This document shows positions 1 through 11,334 of a stretch of 64,000 nucleotides of DNA, in pieces. Positions within the stretch are counted from its first letter, which is position 1, and each line of letters begins with the position of its first letter. Both the position numbers and the translations under genes were made by a program. Under the pieces are notes generated by a model. That model made no database searches, was not told the DNA's origin, and was given only the letters and a program-made list of their open reading frames with translations. The stretch comes from Tuctoria greenei (Eukaryota > Streptophyta > Magnoliopsida > Poales > Poaceae). The stretch covers positions 141,659,415 to 141,723,414 of the forward strand of contig JAYESD010000001.1 in assembly GCA_036927565.1 (NCBI GenBank), given 5' to 3'.

Positions 1-771
1 GTATTCGGTGTAATGGAGGTTCTTTAGTCGCCGACGGGTGATGAAATCATGAACTTGTGGATAAAGTGGTACAACCTCTGCAGAGTGTAAAACTATCATG
101 ATAGTTGTACTCCCGGTTAAGAGCACCTGGATGACCTATATGATTAAAGGGAACTTGAGAATTGTTGGGATCAGTTATGTCATGGTTTGGGTTATATTAT
201 GTGCATGGTTGGTTATGAAGGTATGAAATTGGCATATGGATTGATATTAATCTATGGGTGAGGTATGATGGTAAATGAGAACGTTGGATATAGGATATGA
301 CAATTACCTTGGTTATGTTGGGATTTAAACTCACATAGACAATGTAGGATACTTTTATATGTTTATGAAATGTACTTTCATGCAATTAGCCATTTATTAT
401 GATTCTTGTTCAAGCTACATGTCATGCTTTCCCACACTTGCTGAGTATGATATGTACTCACCCTTGCTATTTCCACACTAAAACAGTTACAGGAGATGCT
501 TGGGAGAACCACGAGGATCATGTGGAGTACTAGGTTGCGTGTTATCGCCAATTGTTTGTGGTGTGGAGTCGTGCTACTTAGTTTATTTTCGCTGCTATAG
601 TTAGAGACATGTAATCTGAGAACCATTGAATTATTGTAATAAGGTACTCTTTTACTTATTGTGATGTGGTTAAAATCTGAATTTCAATTGTGAAATTGTC
701 GTGTATGTGTGATGAACATCCTGGGCAAACATATGCATTCACTTGGTTCATTTTCGGAACTAGGTGCCACA
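1..771 (+). repeat. Gyp-1 5' LTR, right-hand part only
   Basis: This stretch matches 5496-6269 almost base for base with scattered substitutions, so it is the right end of a 5' LTR whose left part lies outside the window. It ends GGTGCCACA at 771, the counterpart of the TGTAACACC start of the 3' LTR, and is followed at once by a primer-binding site. Many substitutions separate the two copies, so the insertion is not recent. Confidence 0.85.
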
Positions 772-774
772 AAT

Positions 775-787
775 TGGTATCGGAGCC
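775..787 (+). other. Primer-binding site of Gyp-1
   Basis: TGGTATCGGAGCC lies three bases after the LTR end. It matches the usual plant site for the initiator methionine tRNA 3' end (TGGTATCAGAGCC, present intact at 34304) except for one A to G change. It would prime minus-strand DNA synthesis. Confidence 0.8.
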
Positions 788-1169
788 GCGTTGATAATAG
801 GATGCAACCCTAGATTGAATGGACCTCTAGAGTACATAGGAGCACTCCGTAATAGCTATAGTTAGTATGGTGTGTTGAATTCTATGTGGTGATTGCTTGT
901 GTGCTTGTGTGCTTAGTAGAAGATTGTGGGATGCTTCAGCACTTGTCCATATCCTTATATAGGGTTCAGTTAATCGTAAGGAGTTGCTTAGTTCCATATA
1001 CCTTGATGCATATAGTTGGTGGTTTCGTCTCTCTCTCTCTTTTTTATCTCGTTCGATCTCTACTTCAATGGAAGATGGACACAACTAGAAGATTCACTAT
1101 TTCAGGCAAAGCTACATGGAAGATAAGAACAAACATAGTATGTCCAAAAGTAAGCCTTAAAATAAGGGG

Positions 1170-3314
1170 GTAGATTTCCTTGCCAACCTTATAGTTCTGA
1201 ACTCACAAGGATTGGACATAATACTTTGAATGGATTGGATACGGAAGTATAATGGAGTGATCCAATGTGCCACAAGGACGGTGCAATTGACAAATGATAA
1301 TATAGTCAACATTGAATTCGATGCATCACAATATACATAAAAATGGGTAGATATTACCAACGAATCGTCAAAGACTTCTCCAATATAGTGAAGCAGCTGA
1401 CTGAGTTGCTAACAAAGGGTAAACCATTTCGATGGACTCTAACTTGTCAGGTTAGCTTTGAGAAGTTGAAGAAGAGAATTACAACTGCACTGGTGTTAGT
1501 ATTACCAAATGTGAGCCACAAGCTTTGATATTGTGATGCCTTGAGGCAAGCACATGGCTATGTATGGATGCGAGAAGGACGAGTAGTAGCTTATGCATCT
1601 AGGCAACTGAAGAAACATGAGCTGAATTATCCAACGCATGATCTCGAACTCGCAGTTGTAGTGCATGCATTGAAGATTTGGAGGCACTACATTCTTGGTC
1701 ATAGGTGTGAGATTTATACGGATCACACGAGTATAAAATACATATTCATGCAAAGAGATCCAAATTTGAGACAATTATGATGTCTAGAGCTCATCAAAGA
1801 CTATGATGTGGGGATCAACTATCACCCAAGAAAGACCAATGTAGTGTCAGACGCCTTAAGGTGAAAAGGAGCAAGCCACCAACTCACTGTTCAGGAGTTG
1901 CCATCCGAGCTATGTAAGGAGTTTGAACGGTTGCATCTCGGATCTGTGAATGAAATGGGAGCATGGAAGTAAACCCAATGTTGAAACAAGAAATATGAGA
2001 AGGTCAAACAAAGGATGAGGAAATCCAAGAAATTGAGGAAAGGATCCAAGAAGGGAAAAATGGAGGTTTGATGAAGATGACCATGGCACACTATGGCTAG
2101 GGAAATGAATTGTTGTGCCTAATGTGAAGCATCTCCTGGAGACGATATTGAAGGAGGCACATGACTCGCCTTACTCCGTCCATCCCGGTTGTACAAAGAT
2201 GTACAAGGACTTGAAAACTTGCGTGGATGAACATCATAGGCCAGCTGGACTATTACAACCATTGAAAATACCTGAGTGGATGAGGGAAGAAATTGGTATG
2301 GATTTCATTGTTGGATTACCGCGTACCCATTCCAGCTATGACTCCATATGAGTTATTGTGGATGGGTTGACGAAATCAGATCATTTCATTCGTGTCAGGA
2401 CCACATAGACCACACCAAAGCTCGCAGAACTGTATATGGATCATATTGTATGCCGACATGGAGTTCTGAAGAAAATAGTGTATGATCGAGGTCCTCAATT
2501 CACCTCGAGATTTTGTGAAAAACTACATGAGTCCATGGGTACCAAGATTTTAGCTTCGCATATCATCCACAGATCGACGAGCAAACCGAGAGGACGAAAC
2601 AAATATTAGAGGATATGTTGAGAGCTTGTGCCTTGAAACATGGATGTAGTTGGGACAAGAATTTACCGTATGCTGAATTCTCGTACAACAATAGCTATCA
2701 AGCCAGTGTAAAGATGTCACCCTTTGAAGCATTGTATGGTAGAAGGTGTAGAACACCTCTCCTCTGGTATGAGACAGGAGAAAATCAAGTATTTGGACCT
2801 GATATACTACATTATGCCAAAAGACAAGTTCTATAATACGTGAAAACCTAAGGGCTGCTCGGTCACGGCAAAAAGGATATGGGGATAATAGGCGAATAGA
2901 CTTAGCTTTCAAAGTTGGAGACTTCGTGTATCTCAAAGTATCACCTATGCAGGTCATAAGAGGTTTAATGTTAAAGGCAAGTTGGCACCTTGATATATCG
3001 GGCCATTCAAGATTTTGGACAAACGTGGTGAAGTGTCATATAAGTTGGAGATGCCAGCAAGACTTTTTGATGTTCATGACGTATTCTATGTTTCTCAGCT
3101 CAAAAAGTGCTTAAGGGTACCAGAAGAACAAGTACCAATGGATGAATTGTAGCTAGAGAAAGATTTGACTTATGTCGAGCAACCTATCAAGATCATGGAA
3201 ACAAACGAAAGAGTCACAAGGAACAAGGTGATTCGATGGTGCAAAGTGCAAGGGAAACATCATACTAAGTATGAAGCAACTTGGAAGCATAAAGAAGACC
3301 TTAAGATAGAATAA
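1170..3314 (+). pseudogene. Gyp-1 pol remnant (Tekay/Del-like chromovirus)
   Basis: Pieces of a Ty3/gypsy polyprotein can be read in order. About 1170-1330 is the C-terminal end of the aspartic protease (the stretch before a MDWI motif near 1230). At 1343-1780 there is the end of RT and the RNase H domain, including AYASRQLKKHE and EIYTDHTSIKYI. Integrase follows: a histidine pair of the zinc domain near 2160, the first catalytic Asp in GMDFIVGLP near 2300, then GPQFTS near 2493 and an AEFSYNNSYQ stretch near 2680. The last part, near 3070-3314, has FYVSQLKKC and YEATWKHKEDL, which looks like a chromodomain tail. Gag, most of protease and most of RT are missing, as is the CC half of the integrase zinc finger, and several frames and stops break the rest. 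The chromodomain-like tail plus the very long LTR suggest the Tekay/Del lineage. It cannot encode a working polyprotein. Confidence 0.85.
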
Positions 3315-3556
3315 TGTCATATTTTCTCCGCTCTATCGAATCACGAGGGCGAGATTCATTTTAAGGGTGTAGGTTTGTAACACCCTCATTTGCATCCATC
3401 ATGCATTGCATTCATTCTTATACATGTCTAACATAATGCAACACAAAAGGAACAAGATTAGAATTAATTAGAGGCAATCCAGCAGTTAAAATCAATCTTT
3501 GGTACGAACTTGTCGAATCAGACCCAAACTAGTTTGGTTGTTGCTACTGATGTCCT

Positions 3557-3865
3557 CCGAACTTGTCCGTTAATTGTTACAGACTAATTTGGTTTTGTTT
3601 CCCTTCCCGTCCGGACTTGTCCCCTAATGTATACAGACTAATCCGATGATTGTTAGGGGAACCCATCAGAGTTGTTCAGTAAATCCCAAACCTTAGTCCG
3701 GTATTGAAGCTAGACAAACTACCCAGGAATTGTCTGGCATATCAACGGACTTGTCTGTGGATCTTTCTGTTCCTTGGACGGACTTGTCTGGCACAAGACC
3801 GGACTTGTCTGATGAACTCTCTGTACCCCAAATGGACTTGTTTGGCCTCCTTCGGACTAGTCTGG
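3557..3865 (+). repeat. Palindromic word array CGGACTNGTCCG in the Gyp-1 LTR
   Basis: At least eight full or half copies of a CGGACTTGTC/CGGACTAGTCCG word are spread through this stretch (for example at 3557, 3612, 3751, 3778, 3801 and 3853), separated by unrelated sequence. The word is self-complementary. The cluster ends about 180 bp upstream of the LTR TATA box, where upstream promoter elements would be expected. Its function is not known to me. Confidence 0.7.
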
Positions 3866-4045
3866 CTCCTAGGGTTTCGACTTGGATCCCATTTTCCTCC
3901 ACGATGAGTTATTGAGTAATTGCCTTAATTGGTCCCAAGAACATCGTGCCTCACCCCTGAGGAGCCCAAGTGGGGCCCTCCATGGCCCTACTCGTCCCCA
4001 CCGCCTTCTACTTGGATTCCACCCCAACCCCACCACCTCTCCTCC

Positions 4046-4053
4046 TATATAAA
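4046..4053 (+). promoter_or_regulatory. TATA box of the Gyp-1 LTR promoter
   Basis: TATATAAA is followed by a C- and A-rich stretch and lies downstream of the palindromic word cluster, the normal place for an LTR (U3/R) promoter. The transcription start would be expected near 4075-4085. Confidence 0.55.
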
Positions 4054-4432
4054 CAACACACCACCCAACCCTTACCCCTTTGCCCACATTAGAAGAAACC
4101 CCCGCGCTCTGTTCTCTCAAGAGCTGTCGTCCTTGAAGACAGAAGCTCTCACCGTGAGGAAGGGAAGAGAAGGAAGAAAGAGAGGAAGGAATCAAGAGAG
4201 ATCGTCGTCACTGCTGCAATCTTCATCAACTCTTCATCACCAACGTTCATCTCCACCAATCCTTCATCTTCAATGGATCTAGACATCAAGATTCACGCGT
4301 GAACCTAATCCTCAACCATTGAACCATTAGATTCATAGTAACTACCCTAGATCCAACCTTCCACGTCAATTCTGATATCAATCTTGATTTAAATCATGCC
4401 CTAGATGGGAAGTTTGCAAAACCCTAGACATA

Positions 4433-4522
4433 GCGGACTTATTCGGTCCAATGCGGACTAGTCCGTTGAACTTTCTAGTACAGTGCGGACTTATCCGACC
4501 CATTGTGCGGACTAGTCCGGTC
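4433..4522 (+). repeat. Second CGGACTNGTCCG cluster in the Gyp-1 LTR
   Basis: Four copies within 90 bp: GCGGACTTATTCGG, GCGGACTAGTCCG, GCGGACTTATCCG and GCGGACTAGTCCGG. This cluster is downstream of the TATA box, so it would lie in the transcribed leader. Confidence 0.65.
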
Positions 4523-6269
4523 CTTGATTCTGAATTCCTAAAAATTTTCCAATTTTCTCCAAAATGACTTGAAATTTGCTCAAACATGTCAAACTCAATT
4601 GTAACTAGTTAATAAGCAACAGTAGTAACCCGATAGCACGTACCACATCGTAATTGCATCATTCATGCATGTAATGGTATATTGAGTAGTATATGAGCAT
4701 TTATTGATTGTAATGCTTGTCCGCATGTTTATCGCGTGGAATTGAAGGAAATACTCTAGAATGTGCTTATGAGGATCTTCGGCACCAGAACTTTGAAGCT
4801 CTCAATCCAAACCGATCCAAACCAGCCACCAGAGCAAGGCAAGTGTCCTTGCACATTTTGATCCTGTTTTAAATGTTTTTTTGAAAATTTCATGCTTGTG
4901 TCAAATTGATGGGAAACTCAAGAATAGGTGTTTACTATACTTTATGCCCATTCTTGTCGCTCGGGATATGATGTAGAGAGTCGGGAAGGGTATTTTACAC
5001 TTTTGCTCTTCTTACTCAATTAGGATTGGGAATAACCAAATGGCTTAATTATGAACTATTGAACGTATGAACTATGTGAATTGGTGATAGTGACTATTTT
5101 AGCAACATGGAACTTACGGGATCTAAGCAAGAATGGTTCATGGAATGAGTTTGATGGTATGGTGGTTTTCATTGCCTGAGATCTAAGGACCGGTTCATGC
5201 GAGAATATGCCAAGACAAGAGTGCCACCACAGGGCCAAGTATGGGTGCAACTTAGCTGATTAATTAGTGTATTGCCAGTATCATTCAGATCATATGGAAG
5301 GCTCGAGGAATGGGAGCCGGTTAGGTTTGCACTAGTGGCGGGACTGCCCTGGGATCCGAATGGCACAAGAGGGGGCCCTTGGATGGATGTGCTCAGTTGG
5401 AGACATCACCTCTGGTGAAACATCAGTGGGTCCGCACATGCTGGTAGTCCCTTTGTAAAGGCTATTTTGTGATCTCTTGGCCATACACCAACAGTAGTGT
5501 ATTTGGCATAATGGGGGTTCTTTAGTCGCTAACAGGTGACGAAATCACGAGCTCGTGGGTAAAGCGGTACAACCTCTGCAGAGTGTAAAACTATCATGAT
5601 AGTTGTGCTCCTGGTTAAGAGCACCTGGATGACCTACATGAGTAGAGGGAACTTTGGAATTGTTGGGATCGGTTATGTAATGGTTTGGGTTATATTATGA
5701 GCATGGTTGCTTATGAAGGTATGTAATTGGTATATGGATGGATATTAATCTATGGATAAGGTATGATGGTAAATAAGAATGTTGGATATAGGATATGACA
5801 ATTACTTTGGTTATGTTGGGATTTAAACTCACATAAACATTGTAGAATGCTTTTACATGTTTATGATATGTACTTTTATGCAATTAGCCATTTATTATCA
5901 TCCTTGTTCAAGCTACATGTCATGCTTTCCCGCACTTGCTAAGTACGACATGTACTCATCCTTGCTATTCCCACACTAAAACAATTACAAGAGACGCTTG
6001 GGAGAACCACGAGGATCATGTGGAGTACTAGGTTGCTTGCTATTATCAATTGCCTGTGGAGTGGAGTCGTGCTACTTAGTTTATTTCTAATGCTATAGTT
6101 AGGGACTTGTAATCCGAGAACCATTGAATTATTGTAATAAAGTACTTATTTACTTATTGTGATGTGGTTAAAATATGAATATCAATTGTGAAGTTGTCGT
6201 GTATGTGTGATGAACATCCTAGGCACACATATGTGTTCACTTGGTTCATTTTCGGAACCGGGTGTCACG

Positions 6270-7191
6270 CAAGTCGCCAATCCTTGAAATGTGACTTGAA
6301 AGGTTGCATACCTAATTGTTTCTTCAAAGTTTACTTATTTTGCAAAAAAACATCCCCTATCTCGATTGTGTCTTGAAAACTATTTTAATTATTGAATCTT
6401 GATAAATTATGGCTATTGATTGCTTACTGGTCATATTCATCAATATTATTTATAAAATAATGTCCTAAAGATCAACATTAGTTCAAATTGCCAAAATCTC
6501 TTTTGTTCTGTTTCAAATCTGTCCAGTTGACCTAGACTAGTCTGTGGTCAACACCGGACTAGTTCGTTGCTACATACTAGTCCAACACTTGTCCTGTGTA
6601 CCGGACTAGTTCGCTCCTTGTGCAGACTAGTCCGCTTCTATCGGACATAACCCTAGCCCACTGCCAAATCCTCCCTTCCTCCTTATCACAATCACCATTG
6701 CACTCTCTCTCCTCAAGCTCGAGCTCCCAAGGCGATATCCACTTTTTGCAACCAAAATCAAAGGTTCATCCACAGGAATCCTTCCCCTCAGCCCGAAGCT
6801 CTCCTCCTCCGGACTAATCCGTACCTTGCTTCGTGCCTCCCTCCTCGAATCTTCAAATTTCGCTAAAAATCACTCCAAACCCTAGTTCTTACCTTTTCTC
6901 AATTTTTTCTCACATTCATTGATTCCTATGGTATACATTGCATTGCTATATGTATTCCTTTTTTTCATCCTTCCTTTTTGCATCAAATTTTCTTAGATTT
7001 GTAGAAATACAAAGTTAGGGTTCATATGGCCAAACTGGACTAGTCCGGTCCCTGGTGTGGACAAGTCCGGTCACACGGACAAGTCCGCACTCTGAAACCA
7101 GACAACTCCAGCTTCTTAATAGTTTGAACCTCTAAATTCATGTCTCAAAAAAATCTAACTCACATTCTTCTTACCACACCTTGTACTCTCT
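6270..7191 (+). other. Spacer upstream of an env-like relic ORF, with CGGACTAGTCCG words
   Basis: About 0.25 kb of AT-rich sequence with nothing recognisable is followed by a C-rich leader-like stretch (6640-6850). Copies of the CGGACTAGTCCG word occur at 6527-6660, 6811 and 7029-7090. In Sir-A and Sir-B the matching place, between pol and the env-like gene, also carries an array of that family's own palindromic word, so I read this as the pol-env spacer of another env-carrying copia element. No clear TATA box was found here. Confidence 0.5.
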
Positions 7192-7746
7192 ATGTCAGCC
7201 ATGATGTCGACCGCGTCGGATGATAGCATGTTCGACTATGAAGCCGAACGTGATTGCGAGAGAGTGGACAGGGCAAAAGAATTGAGAAGCAAGAAGCAAC
7301 AAGACCATGATGCCCATGCCTCTCCTCCTGACTCTGTGCTCTCAAGGAAGATAAAAGTGGTTGAGAAGAAGCCATCTAGCAAGGATGGTGCCAGTGCCAG
7401 CTCAACAGCGCCTAGAAGAAGCACGAGCAAGGGCAAAGGCCTTGCTAGTGGACCCATTGGTCTACTAAGGATGAAGGCACCTTTGCAGAGAAACAAGCAG
7501 CCCTCTGAAGATGATTTCACTTGCAAAGGCAATGATCTGGCCAATAAACTCAAGAAGGTCAATGTCTATGAGCAGCCAAAGCAAGTGGTTGACCTAATAT
7601 TCTTGAGTCACTTCCATGTAGATTTCTATGAGAACAAGAGATGCCTTCCTTTTGGACTTGGTAGTGTCTCTGTTCCTCCTCCTCCTCAGCATGAGCATGA
7701 AGATGAGGACAGGACTGAGAGTGAGAGAGGGAGTGACAGAGAGTAG
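7192..7746 (+). CDS. Env-like ORF, internally shortened (184 aa)
   Basis: An open frame of 184 codons starting ATG at 7192. The product is charged and low in hydrophobic stretches: an acidic start, a Lys/Arg/Ser-rich middle, and an acidic Glu/Asp/Arg tail. There is no signal peptide or membrane segment. Just after its stop comes the sequence GGTGTCTTGATGCCAAAG followed by a G-rich purine tract, which also follows the env-like genes of Sir-B (43330) and Sir-A (minus, near 14380). I therefore place it as the third gene of a related copia element with its central PF20167-like domain deleted; a short piece near residue 145 (FYENK) may be the domain's edge. The rest of that element is not visible upstream, where Gyp-1 lies. 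Confidence 0.5.
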   Translation: MSAMMSTASDDSMFDYEAERDCERVDRAKELRSKKQQDHDAHASPPDSVLSRKIKVVEKKPSSKDGASASSTAPRRSTSKGKGLASGPIGLLRMKAPLQRNKQPSEDDFTCKGNDLANKLKKVNVYEQPKQVVDLIFLSHFHVDFYENKRCLPFGLGSVSVPPPPQHEHEDEDRTESERGSDRE

Positions 7747-7986
7747 CTTCCGTCAGTTTTTCCCTTTTTGGTGTCTTGATGCCAAAGGGGGGAGATTGAG
7801 ACTAGTAGTATATTTCGAGCCTTAAGGACTATTGATCATGGACTTGTATCTTTTTATGCTTTGAGTTTCAAACTATTGTAATTTATATTTGGATGATGCC
7901 TATTTTGTTTAATATTGATGTGTGATGCTCATTATGATATTCTTGTGATCGTTGTTCATTATGACTATTGTATATTCAATTATAAA
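7747..7986 (+). other. 3' tail of the env-like relic with polypurine tract
   Basis: The sequence CCAAAGGGGGGAGATTGAG (about 7781-7799) has the form of the polypurine tracts that precede the 3' LTRs of Sir-A and Sir-B. What follows starts TGAGACTAG and is AT-rich, but I could not match it to an LTR elsewhere in the window, so an LTR start here is only possible. Confidence 0.4.
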
Positions 7987-9815
7987 AAATAGCAATTGTT
8001 ATATGTTTTTTATGTTCTGACCAATTTCAAAGGATTTATGAAGTGAAATTTAATGGTAACCTTTACTAATCAATAATATTACTAGAAGGTGGAATTTTGC
8101 CTTTTTAAGGGCCCCACATTTAATCAAGAATATTAATTAAGAAGAATTATAGATCTTCTCGGGCGGTTGGTACTTAATAGCCGTCTGAGAAGATGTTTAT
8201 TTCACGCGGGATTTACTTACCAACCGCCTGAGATAATGCCCGAGCCTGTTCTTCAGTTTCCTTTTCTTTTGCTTCTTTTTTATTTAGATTCCAATATAAA
8301 TACTCAAACATGTATAGATTCTACAAATTGAGTCCAAATTCGATGATTCTTTTTTCTATAATTTTCAAAAATTAACATCTACCACCTGATATAAATATTT
8401 TAAAACTTGTATAGCTGACATTGTAATATTTTGGTAAATATCAAATTAATTTCTACTCATATATTATTCACATTTGTGTATCTCCTAAAAAAAGGATCAT
8501 TCACTGTAATTTGTTTGTATGAACATATTTGTATTATTTGTACATGTATGAATTTTGTTAATTTTTTTAAAGCATTCCAACATGCCAAAATTCAAATTAT
8601 CCATCATCCTAACTAAATGCTCATATACATATGAGGCATTCATCAAATTATGAACACACATTGATTCAAAAAAATTAAAACAAATCTGAAAAAATACATA
8701 GAGGTTGGTATGATGAATAAAAATGTCCATTGAAAAAATAAATAAAAAATCATTATATTCATCAAGATAGAAAAATGAAAAATAGCAATTGTTTTATGTT
8801 TTTTATGTCCTGACCAATTTCAAAGGATTTATGAAGTGAAATTTAATGGTAACCTTTAATAATCAATAGTATTACTAGAAAGTGGAATTTTGCCTTTTTA
8901 AGGGCCCCACATTTAATCAAGAATATTAATTAGGAAGAAGTAAAGATCTTCTCAGGCGATTGGTACTTAATAACCGCCTGAGAAGATGTTTATCTCAGGC
9001 GGGTTTTACTTACCAACCGCCTGAGATAATGTCCGAGCCTGTTCTTCAGTTTCCTTTTCCTTTGCATCTTTTTTATTTAGATTCCAATATAAATACTAAA
9101 ACATGTATAGATTCTACAAATTGAGTCCAAATTCGATAACTCTTTCTTCTATAATTTTCAAAAATTAACATCTACCACCTGAACTAAATATTTTAAAACT
9201 TGTATAGATGACATTGTAATGTTTTGGTAAATATCAAATTAATTTCTACTCACATATTATTCACATTTGTGTATCTCCTAAAAAAGGATCCTTCACTAAA
9301 ACTTATTTGTATGAACATATTTGTATTACTTATACATGTATGAATTTTGTTAATTTTTTTAAAGCATTCCAACATGTCAAAATTCAAATTATCCATCATC
9401 CTAACTAAATGCTCATATACATATGAGGCATTCATCAAGTTATGAACACACATTGATTCAAAAAAAAATTAAAAATCTGAAAAAAATACATAGAGGTTGG
9501 TATGATGAATAAAAATGTCCATTGAAAAAATAAATGAAAAAAATCATTATATTCATCAAGATAGAAAAATGAAAAATAGCAATTGTTATATGTTTTTATG
9601 TTCTGACCAATTTCAAAGGATTTATGAAGTGAAATTTAATGGTAACCTTTACTAATCAATAATATTACTAGAAAGTGGAATTTTGCCTTTTTAAGAGCCC
9701 CACATTTAATCAAGAACATTAATTAAGAAGAAGTAAAAATCTTCTCAAGCGGTTGGTACTTAATAATCGCCTGAGAAGATGCTTATCTCAGGCGGGTTTT
9801 ACTTACCAACCGCCT
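7987..9815 (+). repeat. Tandem triplication, unit about 0.79 kb
   Basis: The sequence starting AATAGCAATTGTTATATG at about 7987 recurs at about 8776 and 9573, giving two full units and the first part of a third. Copies agree closely, apart from small indels in A runs and scattered substitutions. Each unit contains a hairpin-like piece, CTTCTC(A/G)GGCGGTTGG followed by its complement CCGCCTGAGAAG, of the kind seen as subterminal repeats of CACTA elements. No coding capacity is visible in the rest of the unit, which is AT-rich. Confidence 0.8.
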
Positions 9816-9867
9816 GAGATAATTGAATCTTCGCGGACGGTTGGTAAGTAAAACCCGCCTGAGATAA
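9783..9867. repeat. Perfect 30-bp inverted repeat
   Basis: Positions 9783-9812 are exactly the reverse complement of 9838-9867 (30 of 30 bases) around a 25-bp spacer. The arms carry the CTCAGGCGG and ACCGCCTGAG words. RNA from this place would fold into a strong hairpin. It lies just upstream of the CACTA-1 gene promoter, as subterminal repeats of CACTA elements do. Confidence 0.85.
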
Positions 9868-9920
9868 CCATCTTCTCAGGCGGTCAGTACTTAAAATCCG
9901 CCTGAGAAAATAAGCGTCTA

Positions 9921-9928
9921 TATATACC
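9921..9928 (+). promoter_or_regulatory. Possible TATA box of the CACTA-1 gene
   Basis: TATATATA follows the inverted CTCAGGCGG words and precedes a GC-richer leader (9935-10070), the arrangement expected for the transposon's promoter at its subterminal region. The spacing to a start site is only inferred. Confidence 0.45.
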
Positions 9929-10072
9929 CCTCGGGTTGCGTTGCAAAAACCTAACCCGGGCGAAACACTTTGACGCCGTCAGGCCGCCAAAATTTTGTTT
10001 GCCTCCAAGTGTTCGCCGTCATCGCCGTCGTGCTTCGTCGTTGCCCATTTGCTTTGCCCTCGTCACTTCTAG

Positions 10073-11334
10073 GTACGCCGAGCGAAGCCATTGTCGTCGT
10101 CGCCGAGCTTCACGGTAAACCATAAACCCTTCGACCTTCTCTCCTTCGTCCCCGTGCCACCTCCCTCCTCGCCCTCGGCGCCGGCTGAGTCAAATGATGC
10201 CTTGCATAGATTTCCTTAGTTAGGGTTCGGGAATTCGGAAAGGGTAGCATCCTTGGTTAGCCTTCTGTAGCGAAAAGGGTAGGCATACTTTTTCGAAAGC
10301 TCTTGAAGTATTCTGTAAGTTTTGTATTGACGTTCAAGCCAATAGACCGTTGTAAGGTGATCAAAATCTTCTCTAACTAAATCAACTACTGTTCTGAAAC
10401 TGTTTGAACAAGCATCTGAATTTTTGCCATAATTATCTGTAGAAATCTCTTCTAGTCTATTGTGATACATTTATTGAAAGGGGAAGAGCTATTATACAAC
10501 TTTTCTATTCATTGTTACCTCAAATTCGGTTTAGAACTGATTAGAAACTGGAGTTGAAGTTAGTACCTGTGTACAGTGCTATCTGAAACAGCTAGAAAAT
10601 TTCTGAACTTTGAACAGCCATAATTCTTAAATTAGAAAAGCAACCTATGCATATCTATACATGTCTGGAAATTTTAAAGAGTCCTTTATCAATTTCCTAT
10701 TCAACACTAAGGCTAAAACACGCAATAACCAGGTCTAAATTCAAGTACTGTTTAAGGTGTCGTAACAGTCTAGAATCTGGACGGTTACGTATTCAGTTGC
10801 TGTTTGGATTGTAATTTCTAGTAGGATCATCAAAAGACTTCATAATTTACATTTATGGAATTTTGAGGATGTGTAAAACAAGTTTGCGATATATTGTTTC
10901 TGCAAATATCAATGTTTTCTATTTGAAAATTATGGACAAAAATCAGCAACATACAAAGGATAATAGTATCTGTACTGAAAATAGAGTGTAGCCGCCCCGC
11001 ACTTCATCTCACAGGGTTGTTCTCCTTCGAGATCGGTGTCACTATCCTTTTGCCAAACAAAGCAATGTGCTCGCATACGGATGTTGAACATCGCTTGTGC
11101 TCAGAACACAGATACAAGTAACTGCCTATTTAGAATAAGAAGATAAAATTGCCATTTCTGATGAGCAACTTTAACATGCTTGTCACCCTCGCAATGTATA
11201 GAAACTTTTGGTCAGTCGCCTTAAACCCTAGAATGTCTTATCAAATCCTAGAATGCTTCCATATTTTTCTTCATGCAACACTTCATGTAGAGTTAATATG
11301 CCATTTATTATATGTATTGTCTTATTAGTTCTAG
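10073..11334 (+). other. Probable leader intron of the CACTA-1 gene
   Basis: A GC-rich leader ends at a possible donor (AG|GTACGC at 10073). AT-rich sequence without convincing reading frames continues up to an acceptor (TTAGTTCTAG|C, ending 11334), and the first ATG follows two bases later at 11336. I see no other feature inside. The intron is predicted from signals only. Confidence 0.45.

Larger units (their letters stand above)
3376..6269 (+). repeat. Gyp-1 3' LTR (2894 bp)
   Basis: The LTR starts TGTAACACC at 3376, right after the decayed purine-rich stretch AAGGGTGTAGG that follows the pol stop, and ends GGTGTCACG at 6269. Its last 0.77 kb repeats 1-771. It holds a TATA box at 4046-4053 and two clusters of the word CGGACTNGTCCG (3557-3865 and 4433-4522). 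The 5-bp target duplication cannot be checked because the 5' LTR start is outside the window; the flank here is CAAGT. Confidence 0.88.

Noticed and set aside
775..787. tRNA gene fragments at the TGGTATC sites
   Set aside because: They are 13-base primer-binding sites directly after LTR ends (also 34304, and on the minus strand 23217 and 56809), with no tRNA body.
3929..4282. A 117-codon plus-strand protein in the Gyp-1 LTR
   Set aside because: It spans the TATA box and start region of the LTR and is low-complexity Pro/Ser-rich; the 5' LTR copy is outside the window, so no support.
10216..10470. An 84-codon minus-strand gene
   Set aside because: It lies in the probable leader intron of CACTA-1, has no recognisable domain and no supporting signals.
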